NCBI RefSeq assembly: GCF_023145695.1
Contig: NZ_JAJHVV010000002.1
Span: forward strand, 124,001 to 188,000
DNA length: 64,000 nt
Origin: Vibrio amylolyticus
GTDB lineage: Bacteria; Pseudomonadota; Gammaproteobacteria; Enterobacterales; Vibrionaceae
Reading direction: 5' to 3'
The translations under genes and the position numbers were made by a program. Within the stretch, counting starts at the first letter, position 1, and each line of letters starts with the position of its first letter. The notes beneath the pieces are model-generated. The model searched no databases. It worked only from the letters and a program-made list of their open reading frames with translations, and was not told where the DNA came from. Positions 32,670 through 40,081 of the stretch are shown in pieces.

Positions 32670-32698
32670 TTATAAGAGTAACAGTAAAGGAATAATGA

Positions 32699-33052
<354 letters not shown>

Positions 33053-33079
33053 AGATTCTAAGGATTGGAGAGCAATATT

Positions 33080-34309
33080 ATGGAACTACTAACAACAGTA
33101 ACGGAACTACGTTACGCACTCGACACTTTTTTCTTCCTCATTTCAGGTGCGTTGGTGATGTGGATGGCAGCTGGTTTTGCCATGCTAGAAGCAGGATTAG
33201 TTCGTTCAAAGAACACCACGGAAATCTTAACTAAGAATATCTGTTTATACGCAATTGCGTGTACGACATTCCTACTTGTTGGTTACAACATCATGTATGT
33301 TGATAATGGTGAAGGTGGTTACTTGCCATCATTTGGTGCATTAATAGGCACTCAAGGTGAGGGGGCTGATCATTCACTAGAGTCTGATTTCTTCTTCCAA
33401 GTGGTATTTGTTGCAACAGCAATGTCAGTCGTTTCTGGTGCAGTTGCTGAGCGTATGAAGCTTTGGGCATTCCTAGTCTTCTCTGTTGTGCTAACCGCAT
33501 TTATCTACCCAATGGAAGGTTACTGGACATGGGGTGGTGGTTTCCTTTCAGAAGCAGGATTTAGTGACTTTGCAGGTTCTGGTATTGTTCACATGGCGGG
33601 TGCTGCGGCTGCACTAGCGGGTGTATTGTTACTTGGTGCTCGTAAAGGTAAATACGGTAAAAAAGGTGAAATCTACCCAATTCAAGGTTCAAACTTGCCA
33701 TTAGCAACACTGGGTACATTCATTCTATGGTTTGGTTGGTTTGGCTTTAACGGTGGTTCACAGTTAATGCTTTCTGATTTTGAGAACGCAACAGCAGTAG
33801 GTCAAATCTTCCTTAATACGAATGCGGCGGCGGCGGCTGGTGCGATTGCTGCATTGCTTGTTTGTAAAACAACGTGGGGCAAAGCAGACCTTACTATGAT
33901 TCTTAACGGTGCATTGGCTGGTCTAGTCGCTATTACTGCTGACCCTCTATCGCCATCACCAGTGTATTCAGTAGCGATTGGTTGTGCATCTGGTGCATTG
34001 GTTGTATTCAGCATTATCGCTCTTGATAAACTGAAGATTGATGATCCAGTGGGTGCAATCTCAGTACACGGTGTATGTGGTTTCTTCGGTCTAATGGTTG
34101 TGCCACTAAGTAATGGTGATGCAACGTTTGGTGCTCAACTGCTTGGTGCTGCTGTTATCTTTGCTTGGGTATTCGGTGCAAGCCTAGTGGTATGGAGTGT
34201 CTTGAAGGCAACGATGGGTATTCGTGTAACAGAAGACGAAGAGCTAGAAGGTATGGATATGCACGATTGTGGTGTTGGTGCTTACCCAGAGTTTGTAACG
34301 GTTAAATAA
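33080..34309 (+). CDS. amtB: Ammonium transporter AmtB
   Basis: Trimeric inner-membrane ammonium channel with about 11 TM helices (409 residues). The two pore histidines appear in SGIVHMAGA and ISVHGVCGFFG. The ammonium transporter signature runs through FAGSGIVHMAGAAAALAG. I choose the ATG at 33080, 8 bases after GGAGAG; an in-frame TTG at 33065 lies within that SD and is rejected. No cleaved signal peptide is evident, unlike E. coli AmtB. It is co-transcribed with glnK and ends at a strong hairpin terminator. Confidence 0.95.
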   Translation: MELLTTVTELRYALDTFFFLISGALVMWMAAGFAMLEAGLVRSKNTTEILTKNICLYAIACTTFLLVGYNIMYVDNGEGGYLPSFGALIGTQGEGADHSLESDFFFQVVFVATAMSVVSGAVAERMKLWAFLVFSVVLTAFIYPMEGYWTWGGGFLSEAGFSDFAGSGIVHMAGAAAALAGVLLLGARKGKYGKKGEIYPIQGSNLPLATLGTFILWFGWFGFNGGSQLMLSDFENATAVGQIFLNTNAAAAAGAIAALLVCKTTWGKADLTMILNGALAGLVAITADPLSPSPVYSVAIGCASGALVVFSIIALDKLKIDDPVGAISVHGVCGFFGLMVVPLSNGDATFGAQLLGAAVIFAWVFGASLVVWSVLKATMGIRVTEDEELEGMDMHDCGVGAYPEFVTVK

Positions 34310-34351
34310 AAAACGGTTATTAAAAACAGTCTAAACTGATATTAGCACCGT

Positions 34352-34380
34352 GGCCTACTCAGCAATGAGTAGGCCTTTTT
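34352..34380 (+). terminator. Terminator of glnK-amtB
   Basis: GGCCTACTC (34352-34360) pairs with GAGTAGGCC (34367-34375), followed by five T. Confidence 0.93.
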
Positions 34381-34425
34381 CTTTGGTGTCTCTTGAAGAT
34401 TAGGCTTTACCTTTGTGGTGCTAAT

Positions 34426-34527
34426 TTGAATAAAATAGTCGCCTGGTTAATGACATTCTCTGCTACCGTCGCTATTTTTACCTTCCTGTTTCCCTTTAAT
34501 ATTTACGCTCAAAGTGGGTGGAAATAG
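34426..34527 (+). CDS. Possible small secreted or membrane peptide (33 aa)
   Basis: A 33-codon frame, TTG start, encodes a peptide that looks like a signal sequence: short basic start (MNKIVAWLM), hydrophobic core (ATVAIFTFLFPF) and a possible cleavage site IYA-QS, then only GWK. I see no good Shine-Dalgarno. It may be a real small membrane peptide, the relic of a lost secreted protein, or chance. It sits between the amtB terminator and the fbpA promoter. Confidence 0.25.
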   Translation: MNKIVAWLMTFSATVAIFTFLFPFNIYAQSGWK

Positions 34528-34590
34528 TTAGTTACAAACTTAATTTAATGAAAACGGCCCTTTAAAGACCAATTTTTTTGTCTATGATCA

Positions 34591-34618
34591 TTGTAATTAA
34601 AATATTGATGAATATAAT
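34591..34618 (+). promoter_or_regulatory. Predicted fbpA promoter
   Basis: TTGTAA (-35) is 16 bases from a perfect TATAAT (-10, 34613-34618). Transcription would start near 34625, directly at the Fur box. Confidence 0.65.
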
Positions 34619-34626
34619 AATGCAAC

Positions 34627-34641
34627 TGAGAAACATTATCA
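34627..34641 (+). promoter_or_regulatory. Fur box upstream of fbpA
   Basis: TGAGAAACATTATCA matches the 7-1-7 Fur consensus TGATAATNATTATCA at all but two positions. It overlaps the expected start site, so iron-bound Fur should repress the operon. Confidence 0.8.
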
Positions 34642-34664
34642 TTACGATGTAAAGGATTAAACTG

Positions 34665-35681
34665 ATGAAAAAACTGCTAACTCTTTCTGCACTTGCATGT
34701 AGCGCTCTAGTACCAACAGCAATGGCTTTTGCCGAAGAAGTAAACGTCTACTCTTACCGTCAACCGTTTCTTGTTGAACCTATGTTTAACGAGTTTACTA
34801 AAGAGACAGGTATTAAAGTGAACGTTAAGTTTGCTAAAAAAGGTCTTGCAGAAACACTAGCACGTGAAGGCGATCTAAGCCCTGCAGACGTTATTCTAAC
34901 AGTTGATATTAGCCGACTTGCTGAGTTAACTAAGCAAGACTTAGTTCAGAAAGTAGACAGCCCAGTTTTAGAGTCAAATATTCCAGCGCAGTACCAGGAT
35001 ACTGAAAATGAGTGGTTCGCATTAACAACTCGTACTCGTTCTGTCTATTCATCACGTGATCGTGTAGGTCGTCTAGGTGATGATTTTACTTACGCAGACC
35101 TTGCTAAGCCTGAGTTTAAAGGAAAAATCTGTACTCGTAGTGGTAAGCACCCATACAACGTCTCACTTGTTTCTTCTATGATTGCTCACCATGGTGAAGC
35201 GGAAACAAAAGAATGGTTAGAAGGCCTAAAAGCAAACCTAGCGCGTAAGCCTCAAGGTAATGACCGTGCTCAAGTTAAAGCGATTAAAGAAGGCTTATGT
35301 GATGTTGCTCTAGGTAACAGCTACTACCTCGGTAAAATGGTAAATGATAAAGAGCAAAAAGCGTGGGCTGATGCTGTTTACATCAACTTCCCGAACCAAA
35401 ATGCTGAAGGTACTCATGTAAATATCTCTGGTATGGCGATGGCGAAATACTCTCCTAACAAAGAGAATGCTCAAAAGTTAATGGAGTTCTTAAGTGCAGA
35501 TACTGCTCAAAGCATGTACGCAGAAGTTAACTATGAATACCCAGTGAAAGAAGGCGTTAAACCTTCTGAACTAGTCGCTTCTTGGGGTGAGTTTAAGTCA
35601 GATGCTGTTTCTTTAGACGATATTGCATCTTACCATTCTGCCGCTATTCGACTTCTTGATGAAGTGAAATTTGACCTTTGA
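34665..35681 (+). CDS. fbpA: Ferric iron ABC transporter, periplasmic binding protein FbpA
   Basis: Periplasmic Fe(III)-binding protein of 338 residues. A signal peptide ends near AMAFA-EEVNVYS. The tyrosine dyad used for iron binding is seen in ALGNSYYLGKMV, and the mature start EEVNVYSYRQP is typical of the FutA/FbpA family. It is the first gene of the fbpABC operon, with a Fur box at its promoter. A stem-loop after its stop codon probably makes it more abundant than the permease and ATPase. Confidence 0.95.
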   Translation: MKKLLTLSALACSALVPTAMAFAEEVNVYSYRQPFLVEPMFNEFTKETGIKVNVKFAKKGLAETLAREGDLSPADVILTVDISRLAELTKQDLVQKVDSPVLESNIPAQYQDTENEWFALTTRTRSVYSSRDRVGRLGDDFTYADLAKPEFKGKICTRSGKHPYNVSLVSSMIAHHGEAETKEWLEGLKANLARKPQGNDRAQVKAIKEGLCDVALGNSYYLGKMVNDKEQKAWADAVYINFPNQNAEGTHVNISGMAMAKYSPNKENAQKLMEFLSADTAQSMYAEVNYEYPVKEGVKPSELVASWGEFKSDAVSLDDIASYHSAAIRLLDEVKFDL

Positions 35682-35689
35682 TGAGGAGT

Positions 35690-35714
35690 AGGGGTATAAA
35701 GTACCCCTGTTTTT
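35690..35714 (+). terminator. Attenuating hairpin between fbpA and fbpB
   Basis: AGGGGTA (35690-35696) pairs with TACCCCT (35702-35708), followed by GTTTTT. It is a moderate terminator inside the operon, likely lowering fbpBC expression relative to fbpA. Confidence 0.65.
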
Positions 35715-35779
35715 CAAAAGGATATGAGATGTATTTGCAATTGCGTTTATGTTTCATACAGCCTTATTGTAGTTAGGCG

Positions 35780-37405
35780 ATGAACGAAAAAAATTATATA
35801 TGGAAAACCAGTAGTGCAAGCTTAGCTTTGCTGCTGGTTTTGCCGATCTTAGCTATCTTCTATACCTCATTGGGTGACACCGATGAGGTTTTCTCACATC
35901 TAATGTCCACGGTAATGCCGACCTATATTTACAATACGGTTGTATTGACTGTGGGGGTTATGTTGCTTTCATTGATCCTTGGTATACCTAGTGCATGGAT
36001 TATGGCGATGTGTCGCCTACCGAGTGAGAAAGTCCTGCAGTGGGCTTTGGTACTTCCTCTTGCTATGCCTGGTTATATTATTGGCTATATCTTTACTGAT
36101 TGGTTTGACTTTGCTGGGCCTATCCAAGTTTTATTAAGAGATTTAACTGGCTGGGGGCCTGGGGAGTATTGGTTCCCTGATATTCGCACTTTAACCGGCG
36201 CTACTATCGTTTTGGCATTGGTGCTTTACCCTTATGTTTACCTGCTATGTCGCGCGGCCTTTATGGAGCAAAACATCTCGCTTCTGCAGTCTGCTCGACT
36301 TTTAAAGTGCACGCCTTGGGAGAGCTTTAAGCGAGTTTCACTTCCTCTTGTTCGACCTTCTATGGCGGTGGGGTTGTCGTTGGTGGCAATGGAGACGATA
36401 GGTGACTTTGGTACCGTAAGCTACTTTGCTGTTAGTACTCTGACGACTGCGGTTTACGATACTTGGCTGGGTTATTCAAACCTTAATGCTGCCGCTAAAA
36501 TCTCTGCGATGATGCTGGTGATTGTTATATTGCTTCTCAGTGCTGAGCGATACAGCCGCCGCAAGCAAAAACTATTTCAAAATCAATTCAGCAGCCGTGA
36601 AGACTTTCGTTATCAGCTAACGGGGTGGAAAAAGTGGGCAGCGTTGAGTTGGTGTTGGGGTATTGTTTCAATTGCCTTTATTTTGCCTTTAATGCAGTTG
36701 TGTATTTACGCTTATAAGTACTTTGAGCAGAGTTGGACAGCACAGTTTAGAGAGTATGCGGTTAACAGTTTACAAGTCTCTATTATCGCAGCCGTTATTG
36801 GTGTGTTTATAGCACTTGTTGTTAACTTTTGTCACCGAGTCAATCCCAATAAGCGCAGCTTAGCTTATATGCGCCTATCCTCTATGGGGTACGCAGTCCC
36901 TGGCACCGTATTAGCCATCGGTGTGTTGGTGCCAGTGCTGTTTATGGATCATTTTGTGAACGACATTGCCCGCTCTATGGAGTGGAATCGCCCAGGGCTG
37001 ATCTTCTCTGGTTCGATGTTTGCTTTGATTGTAGCCTTGGTAGTGCGTTTTTCCGCTGTCGCAATTGGTAGTATTGAAAGTAGTTTGAGTAAGATTCCAC
37101 CGTCATTGGATATGGCATCACGCACGATGGGATGCAACACCAATAAGATGCTTTGGCGAGTACACTTCCCACTGGTTCGCCGTGGTGCATTAATCGCGGG
37201 TTTACTGGTGTTTATTGAATCAATGAAAGAGTTGAATGCAGCTTTGTTACTAAGGCCATTTAACTTTGAAACACTCGCGACGTATGTTTTTAACTTTGCG
37301 TCTGATGAGCATTTAGAATTAGCAGCTATGCCCGCTGTTTTATTAGTTTTAGTCGGATTAATTCCGCTTGTTATTGTTAACCGTTCTCTGGAGAAAACCC
37401 ACTAA
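35780..37405 (+). CDS. fbpB: Ferric iron ABC transporter, permease FbpB
   Basis: Inner-membrane permease of 541 residues made of two similar halves, each with about six TM helices and an ABC permease EAA-type loop (AARLLKCTPWESFKRV-like in the first half, MASRTMGCNTNKMLWRVHFP in the second). Such fused permeases are typical of the FbpB/SfuB ferric family. It starts with ATG; the SD is weak. Its stop TAA shares one base with the fbpC ATG, so the two are translationally coupled. Confidence 0.94.
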   Translation: MNEKNYIWKTSSASLALLLVLPILAIFYTSLGDTDEVFSHLMSTVMPTYIYNTVVLTVGVMLLSLILGIPSAWIMAMCRLPSEKVLQWALVLPLAMPGYIIGYIFTDWFDFAGPIQVLLRDLTGWGPGEYWFPDIRTLTGATIVLALVLYPYVYLLCRAAFMEQNISLLQSARLLKCTPWESFKRVSLPLVRPSMAVGLSLVAMETIGDFGTVSYFAVSTLTTAVYDTWLGYSNLNAAAKISAMMLVIVILLLSAERYSRRKQKLFQNQFSSREDFRYQLTGWKKWAALSWCWGIVSIAFILPLMQLCIYAYKYFEQSWTAQFREYAVNSLQVSIIAAVIGVFIALVVNFCHRVNPNKRSLAYMRLSSMGYAVPGTVLAIGVLVPVLFMDHFVNDIARSMEWNRPGLIFSGSMFALIVALVVRFSAVAIGSIESSLSKIPPSLDMASRTMGCNTNKMLWRVHFPLVRRGALIAGLLVFIESMKELNAALLLRPFNFETLATYVFNFASDEHLELAAMPAVLLVLVGLIPLVIVNRSLEKTH

Positions 37406-38433
37406 TGAGTTGTGCGTTGTCTATTCAAAACTTAACGTGTAAGTACGAAACTCAGACGGTGCTTGAAAAGCTGTCTCTAGAAGTAAAAAACGGTGAGATT
37501 GTTTGCTTGCTCGGTGCGAGTGGTTGTGGAAAAACCACACTGCTTAAAGCTATCGCAGGTCTATTGCCCCTTAGCTCTGGTCAAATGAGCTTAAATTGTA
37601 TGACCATCGACGACGGTGAAAACTGGTTACCGCCTGAGAAACGTAACATCGGTATGATCTTTCAAGACTACGCGCTGTTTCCTCATCTAACGGTTAAAGA
37701 GAATGTTGCTTTCGGCTTGAGAAAACAAAGTAAAGCAGAGAAAGAGAGTAAAGTGCAAGAGATGCTGGACCTTGTTCACCTCTCTGAATACGGCGATCGT
37801 TTTCCGCATCAGTTGTCTGGCGGGCAACAACAGCGTGTCGCCATTGCACGAACACTCGCTTACAAGCCTGATCTTTTGCTACTTGATGAGCCCTTTTCAA
37901 ACATTGATACACAAGTTCGTCATGCATTGATCGCTGAGATACGCCGTATCTTTAAATCGCAAGGTGTGACGGCTATATTTGTAACGCATAGTCGAGAAGA
38001 GGCATTTGCCTTCTCAGATAAGATGGCGGTGATGAATAACGGAGTGATTGAGCAATATGGCACGGCGTCGGAGCTTTACTACCATCCTTCGAGTAAGTTT
38101 GTTGCCGACTTCTTAGGTGGCGGAAGCTATCTACCAGCGAAACGTGTTTCTGAATATAAGTTTGAAACAGCTCTGGGTACGGTTGAAGCCATTGCCAAAG
38201 GACAAATTGAAGTCAATCAGGAGTGTGAGCTACTGCTTCGCCCGCAACATATCCAAATTGAAGCTTCTCAAGGCAGTGACACTCGAGTGCAAGAGCAGCA
38301 CTTTATGGGAGACCACTGTCGATACGTGATTAAAGTGAATGGTCAGTCATTGACGGCGAGTTCTTCTCAAGCGCTAACCATTGGTCAAAGCGTTGCGATT
38401 AACGTGGATGAACAAGGTATATTGGCGTTTTAG
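37405..38433 (+). CDS. fbpC: Ferric iron ABC transporter, ATP-binding protein FbpC
   Basis: ATPase of the Fbp importer, 342 residues. Walker A GASGCGKTT, Q-loop FQDYALFPH, signature LSGGQQQRVAIA, Walker B LLLLDEPFSNID and switch histidine VTHSREEA are all present. A C-terminal TOBE-like regulatory domain follows (ELLLRPQHIQIEA). The start overlaps the fbpB stop by one base. I see no strong plus-strand terminator after it; the hairpin downstream has its T-run on the other strand. Confidence 0.94.
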   Translation: MSCALSIQNLTCKYETQTVLEKLSLEVKNGEIVCLLGASGCGKTTLLKAIAGLLPLSSGQMSLNCMTIDDGENWLPPEKRNIGMIFQDYALFPHLTVKENVAFGLRKQSKAEKESKVQEMLDLVHLSEYGDRFPHQLSGGQQQRVAIARTLAYKPDLLLLDEPFSNIDTQVRHALIAEIRRIFKSQGVTAIFVTHSREEAFAFSDKMAVMNNGVIEQYGTASELYYHPSSKFVADFLGGGSYLPAKRVSEYKFETALGTVEAIAKGQIEVNQECELLLRPQHIQIEASQGSDTRVQEQHFMGDHCRYVIKVNGQSLTASSSQALTIGQSVAINVDEQGILAF

Positions 38434-38462
38434 AAGCTGAGTTTTTTAGTACATCAACGATA

Positions 38463-38489
38463 CAAAAAAAAGCCCGGCTTTCGCCGGGC
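38463..38489 (-). terminator. Terminator of the chb operon
   Basis: On the minus strand GCCCGGC pairs with GCCGGGC around a GAAA tetraloop (stem 38472-38489), followed by a run of about eight T. This is the end of the ten-gene chitobiose operon. Confidence 0.93.
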
Positions 38490-38565
38490 AAGTGTTCTTC
38501 ACCTATAGGGTGCTCAAATTGAGCGGCAAGTTCGGTATCGACTATCTTGCTTGGCCTTCAAAGGC

Positions 38566-39978
38566 TTATAGCGACAAGAAGTTTTTTACCTGTTGAAGAA
38601 CACGTTCTGCAGTGTCTTTGTCTTGCATCTCTGCAAAAATTCGTAGTAAAGGCTCTGTACCGGAGAATCGAGCAATAACCCAACCGCCATTTTTGAAGTA
38701 CACTTTCGCGCCATCGTCGTAGCTAACTTTCTCAATCTCGTACTCAAACTCAGGTAACTGCTTTTCAACGTAAATCTTGTTGTAAAGCGCCTCTTTTTGA
38801 GCTGGTTTAAAGGTACAGTCACCTTCAGCTGTGTATGCGTAGCCATACTTACCGTAAATCTCATCAAGCATCTCAGAGAGTTTCTTACCCGTTACAGAGA
38901 TCATCTCAACCAGTAAGCTTGAAGCGAATACGCCATCTTTACCAAGAATGTGCCCACGAATGGTTAAGCCACCTGAGCTTTCACCACCAATGAGAGAATC
39001 ATCCGCTTCCATTTGAGAGCTAATATGCTTAAAGCCTACAGGAACCTCAAAGCTCTTCTCGCCATGATCCGCGGCAATCTTGTCCAGAATATGGGTAGTC
39101 GCGATATTACGTACGACAGAGCCTTTCCAGCCTTTGTATTCTAGTAAGTAGTAGTAAAGCAGGATGAGTACTTCATTAGGGTGAATAAAGTGACCTTTCT
39201 CATCAATAATGCCCAATCTATCAGCATCACCGTCGGTACCAATACCAATGTCGTACCCTTCCGCAGCAACTAAGTGCTTTAGGCGATAAAGCGTTGCAGC
39301 ACTAGGAGAAGGCATCAAACCACCAAAGTCTGGGTTCTTGCCATCGTTGATAACATCTACATCACAACGGCCATTGATCAATACCGTTTGCAGCGCGTTT
39401 TTCGCCACACCAAACATAGGATCAATGAGGACTTTGAGATTGGCTTTTTTGATCGCTTCAATATCGATAAAGTTAATGATTGAATCGACAAATGCGTTCA
39501 TCGGGTTAATGATGACAACTGATTTATCATTGAGAGCTTGCTCAAAATCAATCGATTTCACATCAGAAGCGGTGAGCTGGCTAATCTGCTGTTCTACTTT
39601 CTGTGTGATGATTTCATCAGCGTCTCGACCGCCTTCAATGAAGATCTTAATACCGTTGTAGTCTGCAGGGTTATGAGAAGCAGTAATACACGCTGAATAC
39701 GCACATCCTATTTCTTTAGCCTGGAACATAACGATAGGAGTCGGAACAAACTTGTCGATAAAGCTAACAGGAATGTTATTGGCCGCTAAAACCTCAGCAA
39801 ACCAACGACCCGCCTTATCAGAAAGAAAGCGACGGTCATAACCGACAATGAAGCCTTTATCAGCCACGTTTTCGTTATTGATGATATTGGAAAGCGCTTG
39901 AGCGACCAGGCGAACGTTATCTTTAGTGAACTCTTCACCAATAAAGGCGCGCCAGCCACCGGTACCAAATTTGATCAT
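38566..39978 (-). CDS. Phosphohexomutase (phosphoglucomutase/phosphomannomutase family) of the chb operon
   Basis: Alpha-D-phosphohexomutase of 470 residues. The phosphoserine loop is TASHNPADYNG, the Mg loop GTDGDADRLG, and the sugar loop GGESSGGL. The phosphate-binding loop is RFSGTEPLLRI. The ATG at 39978 (MIKFGTGGWRAF) has SD AAGGAT; an in-frame start 11 codons upstream is unlikely. Position after chitobiose phosphorylase suggests it converts GlcNAc-1-phosphate to GlcNAc-6-phosphate (inference; family members also act on glucose and mannose phosphates). It is the last gene of the operon. Confidence 0.92.
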   Translation of the reverse strand: MIKFGTGGWRAFIGEEFTKDNVRLVAQALSNIINNENVADKGFIVGYDRRFLSDKAGRWFAEVLAANNIPVSFIDKFVPTPIVMFQAKEIGCAYSACITASHNPADYNGIKIFIEGGRDADEIITQKVEQQISQLTASDVKSIDFEQALNDKSVVIINPMNAFVDSIINFIDIEAIKKANLKVLIDPMFGVAKNALQTVLINGRCDVDVINDGKNPDFGGLMPSPSAATLYRLKHLVAAEGYDIGIGTDGDADRLGIIDEKGHFIHPNEVLILLYYYLLEYKGWKGSVVRNIATTHILDKIAADHGEKSFEVPVGFKHISSQMEADDSLIGGESSGGLTIRGHILGKDGVFASSLLVEMISVTGKKLSEMLDEIYGKYGYAYTAEGDCTFKPAQKEALYNKIYVEKQLPEFEYEIEKVSYDDGAKVYFKNGGWVIARFSGTEPLLRIFAEMQDKDTAERVLQQVKNFLSL

Positions 39979-40022
39979 AATTAAATCCTTTTTAGTCACT
40001 TGGAGTGTCAACTACTTGAGCT

Positions 40023-40052
40023 TTCAGCCTCTAAGTCTGATTAGAGGCTGAA
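40023..40052 (-). other. 12-bp stem-loop between chbP and the mutase gene
   Basis: TTCAGCCTCTAA (40023-40034) pairs perfectly with TTAGAGGCTGAA (40041-40052), with a 6-base loop. No T-run follows on the transcribed strand, so it is more likely an mRNA-stabilising or processing hairpin than a terminator. Confidence 0.7.
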
Positions 40053-40081
40053 TATAAGTAGTAACTACAGTGACCTAGCGA

